Shown: positions 9,932 through 18,543 of the stretch, one piece after another | Numbering within the stretch: the stretch's first letter is position 1 | Layout of the letters: every line of letters starts with the position of its first letter | From: Mesorhizobium kowhaii | GTDB lineage: Bacteria; Pseudomonadota; Alphaproteobacteria; Rhizobiales; Rhizobiaceae | Assembly (NCBI RefSeq): GCF_003253745.1 | Contig: NZ_MZXV01000010.1 | Coordinates: 1-64,000, forward strand | Reading direction: 5' to 3' | Length of the DNA: 64,000 nt | Program-made: the position numbers and the translations under genes | The notes under the pieces: generated by a model | The model's input: only the letters and a program-made list of their open reading frames with translations | The model's database searches: none | Told to the model about the DNA's origin: nothing

Positions 9932-10774
9932 TTGGCCACGGAATTGCCGACCACCGACATTCGCATCAGCGCCGACACGATTCGCCGCCGCAAGGGCGGC
10001 ACACCGATTGTCTGCCTCACGGCTTACACCTATCCCATCGCCCGCTTGCTCGACGACCATGTCGACCTGCTTCTGGTCGGCGACAGCGTCGCCATGGTGC
10101 TGCACGGGCACAAGACGACGCTGGGTGCCTCGCTCGAGATGATGATCGCGCATGGGCAAGCGGTGATGCGCGGCTCGGCCAAGGCTTGCGTTGTCGTCGA
10201 CATGCCGGCCGGCAGCTATGAGGAATCGGCAGCACAAGCCGTCGCCTCGGCGCGACGGATAGTCGACGAAACCGGCTGCCAGGCGGTGAAACTGGAAGGC
10301 GGCGTCGACATGGCCCACCAGATCGCGGCCATCGTCGCTGCCGGCATTCCGGTCATGGGACACATCGGCCTGCTGCCGCAATCGGTCGAGAAGGACGGCG
10401 GCTACAGGATCAAGGGCCGCACGGACGAGAATGTGGCAGCGCTGTTTGGCGATGCGCAAGCGGTCGAAAGCGCCGGGGCCTTCTCGGTCGTCATCGAAGG
10501 CACGGTCGAGACCGTCGCCGCCGACATTACTCGCCGCATCGCCATTCCAACCATCGGCATCGGCGCCAGCGGCGACTGCGATGGCCAGATCCTGGTCATC
10601 GACGACATGGTCGGTCTGACCGTCGACCGGGTGGCGAAATTCGTCAAGGAATATGCCGACCTGCGCAGCGTGATCTCGCGTGCCGCCGAGCACTATGCAG
10701 CGGAGGTACGAAGCCGGACATTCCCTGGCCCCGACCATGTCTTTTCGGCGACAAAGCGCGGGGATGACGCATGA
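9932..10774 (+). CDS. panB: 3-methyl-2-oxobutanoate hydroxymethyltransferase
   Basis: First committed step of pantothenate synthesis: transfers a hydroxymethyl group from methylene-tetrahydrofolate to 2-oxoisovalerate, giving ketopantoate. The 280-residue TIM-barrel protein has the family sequences CLTAYTYPIARLLD, LLLVGDSVAMVLHG, KLEGGVDMA, GHIGLLPQS and TIGIGASGDCDGQILV. The start is TTG at 9932, preceded by GGGGG. No ATG fits, and the N-terminus RISADTIRRRKGG matches family members. It overlaps panC by four bases, indicating translational coupling. Confidence 0.96.
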   Translation: MATELPTTDIRISADTIRRRKGGTPIVCLTAYTYPIARLLDDHVDLLLVGDSVAMVLHGHKTTLGASLEMMIAHGQAVMRGSAKACVVVDMPAGSYEESAAQAVASARRIVDETGCQAVKLEGGVDMAHQIAAIVAAGIPVMGHIGLLPQSVEKDGGYRIKGRTDENVAALFGDAQAVESAGAFSVVIEGTVETVAADITRRIAIPTIGIGASGDCDGQILVIDDMVGLTVDRVAKFVKEYADLRSVISRAAEHYAAEVRSRTFPGPDHVFSATKRGDDA

Positions 10775-11622
10775 GCCGGCCCGTCGTCGTCGACAGCGTT
10801 GCCGCACTGCGCGCGCAAATCCGCGACTGGCGGCGCGACGGCCTTCGTGTCGCCATGGTGCCGACCATGGGCGCGCTGCATGACGGGCACATCTCGCTAG
10901 TCAGAATCGCGCTCGAAAGAGCCGACCGCTGCGTCGTGTCGATCTTCGTCAACCCGACGCAGTTCGCGCCGACGGAAGACCTAGACAAGTACCCGCGCCA
11001 ACTCGCCCACGATCTCGACCGGTTGGGAATGGCCAGAGCGGACCTTGCCTTCACGCCGACGGTTGGCGAGATGTATCCCGCCGGCTTTGCCACCAGGATC
11101 TCGGTGGGCGGCCCTTCCGCCGGGCTCGAATCGGACTTCCGGCCGACGTTTTTCGACGGTGTCGCCACCGTGGTGGCAAAGCTCTTCCTGCAGGCAACGC
11201 CTGACTGCGCGATCTTTGGCGAGAAGGACTACCAGCAGCTTTGCGTCGTCAGGCAACTCTGCCGCGACCTTGATCTGCCCGTCGAGATCATCGGCGCACC
11301 GACGATACGCGACGCACATGGTCTCGCCATGTCGTCACGCAACGCCTATCTCGGCGAAGCCGAACTCAAGATCGCCCGCCAGTTCAACGTGATCCTGAGA
11401 AAAACGGCTACTGACCTGGCAGCCGGCGCGGATCAAGGCGACGCGACCGGCAGAACCAGCCGTGCCCTGATCGCGGCCGGTTTCCGCGAGGTCGACTATG
11501 TCGAGGCCCGCGAAAGCCTGACGCTCGCGCCATGGCGTCACGACCGCGATGGGCGCCTGCTTGCGGCCGCCTGGCTCGGCAAGACCAGGCTGATCGACAA
11601 TGTGGATGTTCCCTCCGCCTAG
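10771..11622 (+). CDS. panC: Pantoate--beta-alanine ligase
   Basis: Last step of pantothenate synthesis, ATP-dependent joining of pantoate and beta-alanine. The 283-residue product has the nucleotidyltransferase signature PTMGALHDGHISLV, the FVNPTQFAP segment, GEKDYQQLCVVRQL and the KMSKS-like loop AMSSRNAYL. The start overlaps the panB stop (ATGA). The final four bases overlap the stop of the convergent VanZ-like gene. Confidence 0.96.
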   Translation: MSRPVVVDSVAALRAQIRDWRRDGLRVAMVPTMGALHDGHISLVRIALERADRCVVSIFVNPTQFAPTEDLDKYPRQLAHDLDRLGMARADLAFTPTVGEMYPAGFATRISVGGPSAGLESDFRPTFFDGVATVVAKLFLQATPDCAIFGEKDYQQLCVVRQLCRDLDLPVEIIGAPTIRDAHGLAMSSRNAYLGEAELKIARQFNVILRKTATDLAAGADQGDATGRTSRALIAAGFREVDYVEARESLTLAPWRHDRDGRLLAAAWLGKTRLIDNVDVPSA

Positions 11623-11978
11623 CGCGGCATTTTGCTGCTCTCTCTCATTCGTCCGCTGGTCCTGACGAACAGTTGCCCCGCAACGATCCCAATAACCCCG
11701 GCTGATGCTTTCACGAGTGCATCGGCAAACTGCGCGTGGCGGCCGGGATCAATGATCTGAAGCAGTTCCAGGACGCCGGCGGTCGCAACCACAAAGATCG
11801 CTGCTTGATACAGGCGATTGGGGAAGCCGAGCGCCAGGACGAAGCCCAACAGCACATACGCCAAGGCGCGCTCAACATTCGCCTCGGCTATGTGCGGCCG
11901 CATCTGGATCGGCGACAGGGTTGCGAAAATGATGATGGCGAGCAGCGCCGACGCTGCAATGCGGGACAGTTTGGTCAT
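11619..11978 (-). CDS. VanZ-like membrane protein
   Basis: A 119-residue integral membrane protein with about four hydrophobic segments (near residues 7-25, 35-52, 58-75 and 90-105). The TLSPIQMRP motif after the first helix and LQIIDPGRHAQFADALVKASAGVIGI further on are typical of the VanZ-like family. The frame extends 38 codons upstream, but the ATG at 11978 gives the expected hydrophobic start. It ends convergently with panC, overlapping by four bases. Function unknown; VanZ relatives have been linked to glycopeptide tolerance only in some Gram-positive bacteria. Confidence 0.82.
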   Translation of the reverse strand: MTKLSRIAASALLAIIIFATLSPIQMRPHIAEANVERALAYVLLGFVLALGFPNRLYQAAIFVVATAGVLELLQIIDPGRHAQFADALVKASAGVIGIVAGQLFVRTSGRMRESSKMPR

Positions 11979-12136
11979 GTTCCTGCATATCCGTCGTAAG
12001 CCGGCACAGCAAACGCTGAGATGACGCATGGCCGGATACGGAACCGATGACGGCCAGCATCGACGGCGCTTTGACGTTTGCGACGGACCCACGGGTGACT
12101 TTTTTCGGACCGGACCTGACGCACCCTGATTGTCGC

Positions 12137-12835
12137 CTATTCCTCGGTCGGCATGTGCAGATACATCGACTGGATGCCGACTCGGCCTGGACCGGTGAAG
12201 CGGTTGACGATGAAATTCATGTTGGCGCCGAAGAAGCCGCTCGACAGGCGATCGATCTTGGTCTCCATCCTGACCGAGACATCCTTGAACAGCCAGCCGC
12301 CGGGCTCGATGTCGATGGTCTCGCCAGCGGCGAGCGTCTTTTCAAAGACGTTGCCATAGCCATGCAGCCAGACGATGCCATCGCCGGCATCGCCGCGAAA
12401 GCGATCGATGAAGAAGCCGCTCTGGCCAAACAGCATCGTCGCCAGGCCGCGCACGCGCTCGAAGCTGTAGTCGACATTGCCGGTGGCGGCGAGGAACTGG
12501 TGCTCGCGCACCTGGATCTCCTCGCCACGCCTGAGATGGATCGGTACGATGTGGCCAGGCCCATCGCGGCTGAAGGCGATGATGCCCGCCCCCGACGCTT
12601 CGGTGACGAAGATCTGCATGCCGGCCATCATGCGTTTCAGCGCACCCTTCAGCGATTTCAGGCCGATGCTGATGGTGGAATTCTTCCACAGCAGGATGTG
12701 GTGCTCGAAATAGACTGGCATTCGCGTCACGTCGACCGAAAGCACCGGCACCAGTTCGCCCGCGATATGATAGGTGACGTCGCCAAAGGTTTCGTCCGAC
12801 ACCTGTGTCGGCATCAGTTCCGGTAAGCTCGGCAT
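12137..12835 (-). CDS. AIM24 family protein (TIGR00266)
   Basis: A 232-residue beta-rich soluble protein of the AIM24/TRAP-like fold. Recognisable segments are FEHHILLWKNSTISIGLKS, QIFVTEASGAG, FLAATGNVDYSFERVRG and GDGIVWLHGYGNVFEKTLAAG. Eukaryotic AIM24 is needed for mitochondrial inner-membrane organisation; the bacterial role is unknown. The ATG at 12835 is chosen because GGGGGA precedes it, although the frame continues 46 codons upstream without family-like sequence. Confidence 0.88.
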   Translation of the reverse strand: MPSLPELMPTQVSDETFGDVTYHIAGELVPVLSVDVTRMPVYFEHHILLWKNSTISIGLKSLKGALKRMMAGMQIFVTEASGAGIIAFSRDGPGHIVPIHLRRGEEIQVREHQFLAATGNVDYSFERVRGLATMLFGQSGFFIDRFRGDAGDGIVWLHGYGNVFEKTLAAGETIDIEPGGWLFKDVSVRMETKIDRLSSGFFGANMNFIVNRFTGPGRVGIQSMYLHMPTEE

Positions 12836-12994
12836 GAAAATCCCCCGCGCGCCGCCTGCGTACCGGCTCGTTCCAGCTTCCGCATGGTCAGCTAAAGCAG
12901 CTTTGGTGCCGGACCCTCGGGCCGTCAAACGAAAACGTCCCCTCCATCGCACCGCTCGCGCGAAGGTGATCATACGTATGCCAGCAGACGACGG

Positions 12995-13486
12995 TCAGCC
13001 GACAAGAGGCCTGTTGTAGACGAGCGTCGGCTTTCCCGAGGCATCGGTGTGTTTGCCGACATCGGCGGATCGCACGAAGCCGTTCGCCTCGTAGAAGGCG
13101 ATGGCGCGCGTGTTCTGCTCCTCCACCTCCAGACGGACGGCGCGGGCTTCTGGGAAACTCTCGATGATCTCATCGAGGAGCATACCGCCGATACCTCGTC
13201 CCTGCAGGCTAGGAAGCACGTAGAGCTGTTTCAGGACAACCAGTTTGCCGCTGTCGACGCATTCGGCAAGAGCCATGCCGCCGATGCGCTTGCCATCATC
13301 GGCAACGAGGAACTCGCTGACCGGCTTGGTCAGCCGCGACCGCAGCGACGCAATCGAGTGCCAGTCGTCGGTGATCTCGGTCACCTTGGCAGCGCCGTAG
13401 ATAGCGTCATAGGTCGCATGCCAGGTCTCGACCAGCAGCGCGCGGACGGCAATAAGATCGCGCTCGCTGGCGGTGCGGACGAACAC
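12995..13486 (-). CDS. GNAT family N-acetyltransferase
   Basis: A 163-residue acetyltransferase with the acetyl-CoA-binding motif A as QGRGIGGMLLDEII (about residues 95-108) and the typical end VEEQNTRAIAFYEANGF. The substrate cannot be predicted. It starts four bases after the gatB stop on the same strand, so it is translated from the gatB transcript. Pairing of gatB with a GNAT gene suggests convenience of transcription rather than a shared pathway. Confidence 0.9.
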   Translation of the reverse strand: MFVRTASERDLIAVRALLVETWHATYDAIYGAAKVTEITDDWHSIASLRSRLTKPVSEFLVADDGKRIGGMALAECVDSGKLVVLKQLYVLPSLQGRGIGGMLLDEIIESFPEARAVRLEVEEQNTRAIAFYEANGFVRSADVGKHTDASGKPTLVYNRPLVG

Positions 13487-13490
13487 CGCC

Positions 13491-14990
13491 TTACTCGATG
13501 CCCAGCTTGGCCTTGACGAGGTCGTTCACCGCTTGCGGGTTGGCCTTGCCGCCGGTCGCCTTCATCACCTGGCCGACGAACCAGCCTGCCATGCTCGGCT
13601 TGGCGCGAGCCTGTTCGACCTTGTCGGGGTTGGCAGCGATCACCTCGTCGACTGCCTTCTCGATGGCGCCGGTGTCGGTGACCTGCTTCATGCCACGGCT
13701 TTCGACCAGCTGGCGCGGATCGCCACCCTCGTTCCAGACGATCTCGAACAGGTCCTTGGCGATCTTGCCGGAAATGGTGCCATCCTTGATCAGATCGATG
13801 ACCGCGCCGAGCTGATCGGGCGAAACTGGAGCGTTTTCAATATCCTTGCCGGCCTTGTTCAATTGCCCGAGAAGATCGTTGATGACCCAGTTTGCGGCAA
13901 GCTTGCCGTCGCGGCCGGCAGCCACCTTCTCGAAATAGTCGGCGATCGGCTTTTCCGAGACCAGGATCGAAGCGTCATAGGTCGACAGGCCGAGCGACGC
14001 GATCAGCCGCGCTTTCTTGTCGTCGGGCAATTCCGGCAATTCCCCAGCCAGCGCGTCGACATAGGCCTGATCGAATTCCAGCGGCAAGAGGTCGGGATCG
14101 GGGAAATAGCGGTAGTCATGCGCCTCTTCCTTGGTGCGCATCGAGCGCGTCTCGCCCTTGACGGCGTCGAACAGCCGCGTCTCCTGGTCGATCTTGCCGC
14201 CATCCTCGAGAATGGCGATCTGCCGGCGTGCCTCATAGTCGATGGCCTGGCCGATGAAGCGGATCGAATTGACGTTCTTGATCTCGCAGCGCGTACCGAA
14301 CTCGCCGCCCGGCTTGCGCACCGAGACGTTGACGTCGGCGCGCATCGAGCCTTCATCCATGTTGCCGTCGCAGGTGCCGAGATAGCGCACGATGGTGCGC
14401 AGCTTGGTGACATAGGCCTTGGCTTCATCGGCCGAGCGCATGTCGGGCTTGGAGACGATCTCCATCAGGGCCACGCCGGAGCGGTTGAGATCGACATAGG
14501 ACATGGTTGGATGCTGGTCGTGCATCGACTTGCCGGCATCCTGTTCCAGATGCAGGCGCTCGATGCCGACCTCGATGTCCTCGAATTCGCCCTGACGGTC
14601 CGGGCCGACCGAGACGATCACCGTGCCCTCGCCGACGATCGGCTGCTTGAACTGCGAGATCTGGTAGCCCTGCGGCAGATCCGGATAGAAATAGTTCTTC
14701 CGGTCGAAGACGGATTTGTGGTTGATCTGCGCCTTCAGGCCAAGGCCGGTGCGGATCGCCTGCTTGACGCATTCCTCGTTGATGACGGGCAGCATACCCG
14801 GCATGGCGGCGTCGACGAGGCTGACATTGGCATTGGGTGCTGCGCCGAAAGCGGTCGAGGCGCCGGAAAACAGCTTTGCTTCCGAGGTGATCTGCGCATG
14901 GACCTCGAGCCCGATGATGATCTCCCAGTCGCCGGTGGCGCCGGGGATCAGGCGTTTCGCGTCAGGGGTACGGGTATCGATGAGGGTCAT
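13491..14990 (-). CDS. gatB: Aspartyl/glutamyl-tRNA(Asn/Gln) amidotransferase subunit B
   Basis: Subunit of the GatCAB complex, which converts Glu-tRNA(Gln) and Asp-tRNA(Asn) to the amidated forms in bacteria lacking the matching synthetases. The 499 residues start with [12 protein letters not shown], include [19 protein letters not shown] and end in the GatB/Yqey tail domain ([12 protein letters not shown]). The ATG at 14990 gives the usual N-terminus; the frame runs 23 codons further upstream. gatA and gatC are not in this window. A GNAT gene follows after four bases. Confidence 0.96.
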   Translation of the reverse strand: MTLIDTRTPDAKRLIPGATGDWEIIIGLEVHAQITSEAKLFSGASTAFGAAPNANVSLVDAAMPGMLPVINEECVKQAIRTGLGLKAQINHKSVFDRKNYFYPDLPQGYQISQFKQPIVGEGTVIVSVGPDRQGEFEDIEVGIERLHLEQDAGKSMHDQHPTMSYVDLNRSGVALMEIVSKPDMRSADEAKAYVTKLRTIVRYLGTCDGNMDEGSMRADVNVSVRKPGGEFGTRCEIKNVNSIRFIGQAIDYEARRQIAILEDGGKIDQETRLFDAVKGETRSMRTKEEAHDYRYFPDPDLLPLEFDQAYVDALAGELPELPDDKKARLIASLGLSTYDASILVSEKPIADYFEKVAAGRDGKLAANWVINDLLGQLNKAGKDIENAPVSPDQLGAVIDLIKDGTISGKIAKDLFEIVWNEGGDPRQLVESRGMKQVTDTGAIEKAVDEVIAANPDKVEQARAKPSMAGWFVGQVMKATGGKANPQAVNDLVKAKLGIE

Positions 14991-15181
14991 GGCGGCCTGC
15001 GAATTGCGGTGACTGAACTCACATTTGAACGTGAATTTCACGTCGAACGTGGAAGTCATTCGCTAGTGCAAACTGCCAAAAGAGACAAGCGTAAAGCCAC
15101 AGGCTGGCCTTTTCAGCCGCTTCGCCCCCGCGCGGGCTTGAATTCGTCCGTTCCGAACTCGACAACCGGTAGACTATGGCT

Positions 15182-15207
15182 CCGCCGGTCGGTTCACCGG
15201 CCGGCGG
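15182..15207 (-). terminator. GC-rich hairpin after the CBS gene
   Basis: CCGCCGG and CCGGCGG arms, with further internal pairing, form a compact hairpin 14 bases beyond the stop of the CBS gene on its own strand. No uridine run follows on either strand, so it could be a weak or Rho-assisted terminator or only a 3' stabilising structure. Confidence 0.35.
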
Positions 15208-15220
15208 TTTCGTTCATCGC

Positions 15221-15652
15221 TCAAGCGGTGGCGATGTAGGCCCTGATCTCGTCGGCCTCGCGCTCGACATCCTCTATGCGGCGCTTGACCACGTCGCCGA
15301 TGGACACGATGCCATCGAGCATGCCGTCTTTTTCCACCGGCAGATGGCGGAAACGGCCCTTGGTCATGATCTCCATCACCTCGTTGACGGTGTGGTTCTC
15401 ATTGCAGATCTTCACCTTTGGCGTCATTGCCGAGCGCACGGCGATATCGAGCGCGGCTGCGCCTTCCCTGGCGACAACCCGCACGATGTCGCGCTCTGAA
15501 AGAATGCCGACGATCTTGTGATCACCATTGGTGATGACCAGCGCGCCAATCTTGTGTTCGGCAAGGATGCGGATGGCTTCGCTAAGCTTTTCGTTCGGCC
15601 CGAGCGTCAATACGTCGTGGCCTTTTTTCTCGAGAATTGCCTTAACCGTCAT
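15221..15652 (-). CDS. Two-CBS-domain protein
   Basis: A 143-residue protein consisting of a CBS pair, which normally binds adenosyl ligands as an energy sensor. First repeat: LSEAIRILAEHKIGALVITN and VGILSERDIVR. Second repeat: VNEVMEIMTKGRFRHLPV and DGIVSIGDVVKRRIE. The start at 15652 is preceded by GAGGAGG at good spacing; a 74-codon upstream extension of the frame overlaps the neighbouring rhomboid gene and is not credible. Free-standing CBS pairs of this type are common in Rhizobiales; the partner protein is unknown. Confidence 0.92.
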   Translation of the reverse strand: MTVKAILEKKGHDVLTLGPNEKLSEAIRILAEHKIGALVITNGDHKIVGILSERDIVRVVAREGAAALDIAVRSAMTPKVKICNENHTVNEVMEIMTKGRFRHLPVEKDGMLDGIVSIGDVVKRRIEDVEREADEIRAYIATA

Positions 15653-15740
15653 GGCGTCCTCCTCTGCTTTGCCTGCCGGTTTCCTGCCCTGACCGGCTTT
15701 CACATAAGAGTGAACATCGTGCGCCGTGATCGGTTGCATT

Positions 15741-16502
15741 TCAAGTGCGGCGGTCGGTGGTCTCCCATTCAGGCGCCTGCCATCGTCGGTCGAACCAGCG
15801 CAAGCCGAAGAAGCCGGCGACGAAGCCGCCAATATGGGCCTCCCAGGCGATCTGGCTCTCAATTCCCGGGGCAAAGCCGAGAAGGCCGGTGGCGAGATTG
15901 ATGATCATCCACACGGCAAGGAAGATCACGACGCCGCGCGAGCGCAGTACGATGGCGATTGGCAGCACAGGGCCGGCGAAGGCGGCCTTGCCAGCCGACG
16001 AGCGGTCGGTGCGGAAACCGAAACGCGCGGCAGCGCCCATCATGCCAGAAATAGCGCCCGATGCCCCGACGAGCGGCGCTTCTCCATACGGATGCATGGC
16101 CCAGAAAAGCGCAACCGAAGCCAGCCCGGTCACGGCAAAGAACAGCGCGAACCAGAGCGTCCCCAGGCGATTTGCCAATGGCGAACCGAAAGCGGCGAGC
16201 CAGACCATGTTGATGGCAATATGGGCAAAGCTGCCATGAAGGAAGGCGTAGGTGAACGGGCGAGAGAAAAGGAACCAGTCGAAGCCGTATTGCCCGGTGT
16301 AGAGAACAGGGATGAAGGCCCCGTCGTAAAGCAGCGTCAGTTGCTGTTCCTGCGTCAGCACGTACTGCTGCAACAGATAGACGACCGCGCAGATGCCGAT
16401 CACCGCCAGCACGACAGGTGGCAGATTGAACACCGGCTCGCGCCGCTGTTCGGGTTCATCCTCGATCGGCTCGATTTCCGAGGGGCCTTGCGGTTCGCTC
16501 AT
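15741..16502 (-). CDS. Rhomboid family intramembrane serine protease
   Basis: A 253-residue polytopic membrane protein. The catalytic serine is in GASGAISGMMG, the catalytic histidine in the last helix in AHIGGFVAGFFG, and the conserved HGSFAHIAINMVW lies in an earlier helix. The N-terminal 30 residues are acidic and cytoplasmic. The ATG at 16502 is preferred; an in-frame GTG four codons upstream is possible. The substrate is unknown. It lies 88 bp upstream of the CBS gene and may share a transcript. Confidence 0.93.
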   Translation of the reverse strand: MSEPQGPSEIEPIEDEPEQRREPVFNLPPVVLAVIGICAVVYLLQQYVLTQEQQLTLLYDGAFIPVLYTGQYGFDWFLFSRPFTYAFLHGSFAHIAINMVWLAAFGSPLANRLGTLWFALFFAVTGLASVALFWAMHPYGEAPLVGASGAISGMMGAAARFGFRTDRSSAGKAAFAGPVLPIAIVLRSRGVVIFLAVWMIINLATGLLGFAPGIESQIAWEAHIGGFVAGFFGLRWFDRRWQAPEWETTDRRT

Positions 16503-16590
16503 ATGAAATTGCACTCAGCACGGGATTCGGGTTCGAGCATCTAGATCACCCCCGAACGAACCGCAAACGGCGAATCGCTCCATCGCGAAT

Positions 16591-16627
16591 CAAAAAAGAA
16601 GCCGTTCAAGGTTTCCCTTGAACGGCT
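16591..16627 (-). terminator. Strong Rho-independent terminator, minus strand, with no gene in front of it
   Basis: AGCCGTTCAAGG (16600-16611) pairs perfectly with CCTTGAACGGCT (16616-16627) around a four-base loop. On the minus strand the stem is followed by TTCTTTTTTG, a textbook intrinsic terminator. It points leftwards and would stop a transcript coming from 16630-16890, where no protein gene lies on that strand. It stands 89 bp upstream of the rhomboid start. See the finding on a possible small RNA. Confidence 0.8.
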
Positions 16628-16740
16628 GGTCGAGCCCCATGCTCCCCTAAAACTCTTGACTGAAGTGCTGCCGATCGTCGCGAAACGACCGCTTCTGGAG
16701 TGGTTTTTGTGTGCCATGGGGGCCGCTTCGATGCAACGTA
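16600..16740 (-). ncRNA. Possible small RNA ending at the orphan terminator
   Basis: The 389 bp between the rhomboid and PAS genes contain no convincing protein gene, yet carry a perfect minus-strand terminator at 16600-16627. A short minus-strand transcript is the simplest explanation. The 5' end cannot be fixed because no clear sigma-70 promoter is visible; the right boundary given is a guess. A competing reading is a small basic open frame starting at the minus-strand ATG near 16720 that runs through the terminator, which argues against it being coding. Not matched to a named sRNA family. Confidence 0.3.
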
Positions 16741-16743
16741 AAC

Positions 16744-16782
16744 CACTTGTTAACCTTAACGGCCCCGACCCGTGAACAAGTG
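16744..16782. promoter_or_regulatory. Imperfect inverted repeat upstream of the PAS gene
   Basis: CACTTGTTAAC (16744-16754) and GTGAACAAGTG (16772-16782) are complementary at ten of eleven positions, separated by 17 bases; a further TTAAC follows at 16783-16787. The half-site centres are about 28 bp apart, near three helical turns, which fits a dimeric or tetrameric regulator binding site. It lies 110 bp before the PAS gene and also upstream of the putative minus-strand small transcript. The protein that would bind is unknown. Confidence 0.35.
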
Positions 16783-16891
16783 TTAACGACGCTGGCACGC
16801 TTCCTGCTCCGCAACGCATGTAGGTCATCGGAGGGCGCCCTTCTGTTCACCGATGGGACATCAGACGACAGATTGCGCGGAGCAGCATAGC

Positions 16892-17524
16892 ATGAACCAG
16901 AACGGATCGATCACGCTGTTCCAATATTGGAACCGCCTGCGTGACGGACGCCCCGCCCCGAAGCGTTCGGAGGTCGAGCCCGCCGACATCAAGTCGCTGC
17001 TGGCCGATACTTTCATCCTGGAAAGGGACACGCGCGGGCAAGCCGTCTTCCGGCTGGCCGGCACCAGACTTTGCGCCTGCTATGGCCGCGAACTCAAGGG
17101 GTTCTCCTTTCCGTCGCTGTGGCGCGAGAAGGATCAGCGGCTCGTCTCGCGGCTGATCCATGGCGTCTTCGACCAGAAGTCGGTCGTGCTCATCGCCTTT
17201 GAGGGTTTCAGCCGCAACGGCCGTTCTAACAAGTTCGAACTGCTTGCCCTGCCGCTTGACGGCGGCGTCGAAAATCCGCGCTGCCTGGGCGTGATCAGCG
17301 CCGTGGAGAAGCCCTTCTGGCTGGGTGCCGATCCGATCACCGACGCCTTGATCGATTCGATCCGCGTCATCGATCCGGAGAAGGAGCTCCTCAACAACCG
17401 TCCGGCGATCGATGTTCCCTCGCTCGTTCCCGACCAACTCGAAGCACCCGAGACGATATCGGCGCTCGGCCGCGCGCGCCGTATCCGCCATCTCGTCGTC
17501 TTCGATGGCGGGCGCGAGGAATAG
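16892..17524 (+). CDS. PAS domain protein (PAS_5 type)
   Basis: A 210-residue cytoplasmic protein of the single-domain PAS_5 family common in Rhizobiales. Characteristic segments are LFQYWNRLRDGRPAPKRSEVEP, ending in ADTFILE, then FRLAGTRLCACYGRELKG and FSRNGRSNKFELLALPLD. No kinase, cyclase or DNA-binding domain is attached, so it probably senses or adapts a signal for another protein. The ATG at 16892 is chosen over one 13 codons upstream because the family starts here. The next gene is a double-PilZ protein 118 bp downstream. Confidence 0.85.
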   Translation: MNQNGSITLFQYWNRLRDGRPAPKRSEVEPADIKSLLADTFILERDTRGQAVFRLAGTRLCACYGRELKGFSFPSLWREKDQRLVSRLIHGVFDQKSVVLIAFEGFSRNGRSNKFELLALPLDGGVENPRCLGVISAVEKPFWLGADPITDALIDSIRVIDPEKELLNNRPAIDVPSLVPDQLEAPETISALGRARRIRHLVVFDGGREE

Positions 17525-17642
17525 ACGGCAAATCTCGCAGCAACAGGACCTGCTTTTCCCCTTTGTTAACCCCCATTGTTGTACTTCTCTGATGAAGTTC
17601 CTCGCATCGACGCGCGGGATGCCAAACAGGGTGTAGGCAGTC

Positions 17643-18260
17643 ATGAGGTCAGCGGCGATCGACTATGCGCCGTCCCAAGCTGAAAGGCGTAACTTTCAGC
17701 GCGTCCGGGTCAAGATTTACGGGCGCTTCATGCTGGAAGACCGCACCGAACACCCTTGCCAGGTCGTCGATATGTCACCGGGCAATGTAGCGTTTCGCAC
17801 CGACCGCATCGGCATGCCCGGCGAAAAAGTCATCGCCTATATCGACCATATCGGCCGCATCGAAGGTGTCGTCACGCGCACCTTGCAGGACGGTTTCGCG
17901 ATGACCGTCATCGCGTCCGACCGCAAGAAGGACAAGCTTGCCGCGCAATTGACCTGGCTTGCCAACAAGCACGAGCTCGACCTGCCGGAAGACCGCCGGC
18001 ACGAGCGCGTAGCGCCACGCAATCCGACCAGCGTGCTGCAGCTTACCGACGGCCGTCAGTACCAGTGCCGTATCATCGACCTGTCGCTTTCCGGCGCCGC
18101 GATCGAGATCGACGTCAAGCCGGCGATCGGCATCCAGGTCATGCTCGGCACCATGCGCGGGCAGATCGTTCGCCATTTCGAGGACGGCGTCGCCATCGAA
18201 TTCGCCGTCATCCAGCGCCCCGAAACGCTCGATTCCGAATTCAACACGCCGCGCACCTGA
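17643..18260 (+). CDS. Tandem PilZ domain protein
   Basis: A 205-residue protein with two PilZ domains, the usual receptor domain for cyclic di-GMP. Domain 1 has the arginine motif ERRNFQRVRV (residues 14-23) and DMSPGNVAF (43-51); domain 2 has RRHERVAPR (117-125) and DLSLSGAAIEI (143-153). The second domain keeps the RxxxR and D/NxSxxG motifs well. In the first, DMSPGN lacks the final glycine, so it may be a non-binding partner domain. It is followed by a strong terminator. It probably regulates motility or surface polysaccharide; that is inferred. Confidence 0.9.
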   Translation: MRSAAIDYAPSQAERRNFQRVRVKIYGRFMLEDRTEHPCQVVDMSPGNVAFRTDRIGMPGEKVIAYIDHIGRIEGVVTRTLQDGFAMTVIASDRKKDKLAAQLTWLANKHELDLPEDRRHERVAPRNPTSVLQLTDGRQYQCRIIDLSLSGAAIEIDVKPAIGIQVMLGTMRGQIVRHFEDGVAIEFAVIQRPETLDSEFNTPRT

Positions 18261-18283
18261 CAAGGCCGACAGAGCGCTCCAGG

Positions 18284-18311
18284 AAACCGGCCCCTAGGGG
18301 CCGGTTTTTTT
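18284..18311 (+). terminator. Rho-independent terminator of the PilZ gene
   Basis: AAACCGGCCCC (18284-18294) pairs with GGGGCCGGTTT around TA, followed by a run of seven T. It stands 24 bases after the PilZ stop codon and separates that transcript from the peptidase gene downstream. Confidence 0.92.
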
Positions 18312-18543
18312 GTTTTTCATGCCTAGACGGAGAAGCTTCGACGGTCCGAGGCCGTTCCCGACAAGGCCTGCGTGACTTAGGGGCTCGCCGAGCCGAGGTC
18401 TCAAAACTCCAAACGATTTAATACTCAAATGATTCAAATTTTATGTTTATTCTATTGGCGTTTTACTCAATATCTACTTCGCGCTTTTGCCGCAAATAAA
18501 TCCACATGTGGCAATGTCTCCTTCGAACGGGGAGACTACAACA

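Noticed and set aside
16503..16514. Twelve-base sequence ATGAAATTGCAC shared with 20880-20891
   Set aside because: Both lie near gene starts but without wider similarity or symmetry. Probably chance.
16740..16790. CtrA-type binding site in the TTAAC-rich stretch
   Set aside because: Several TTAA tetramers occur, but none shows the TTAA-N7-TTAA spacing required.
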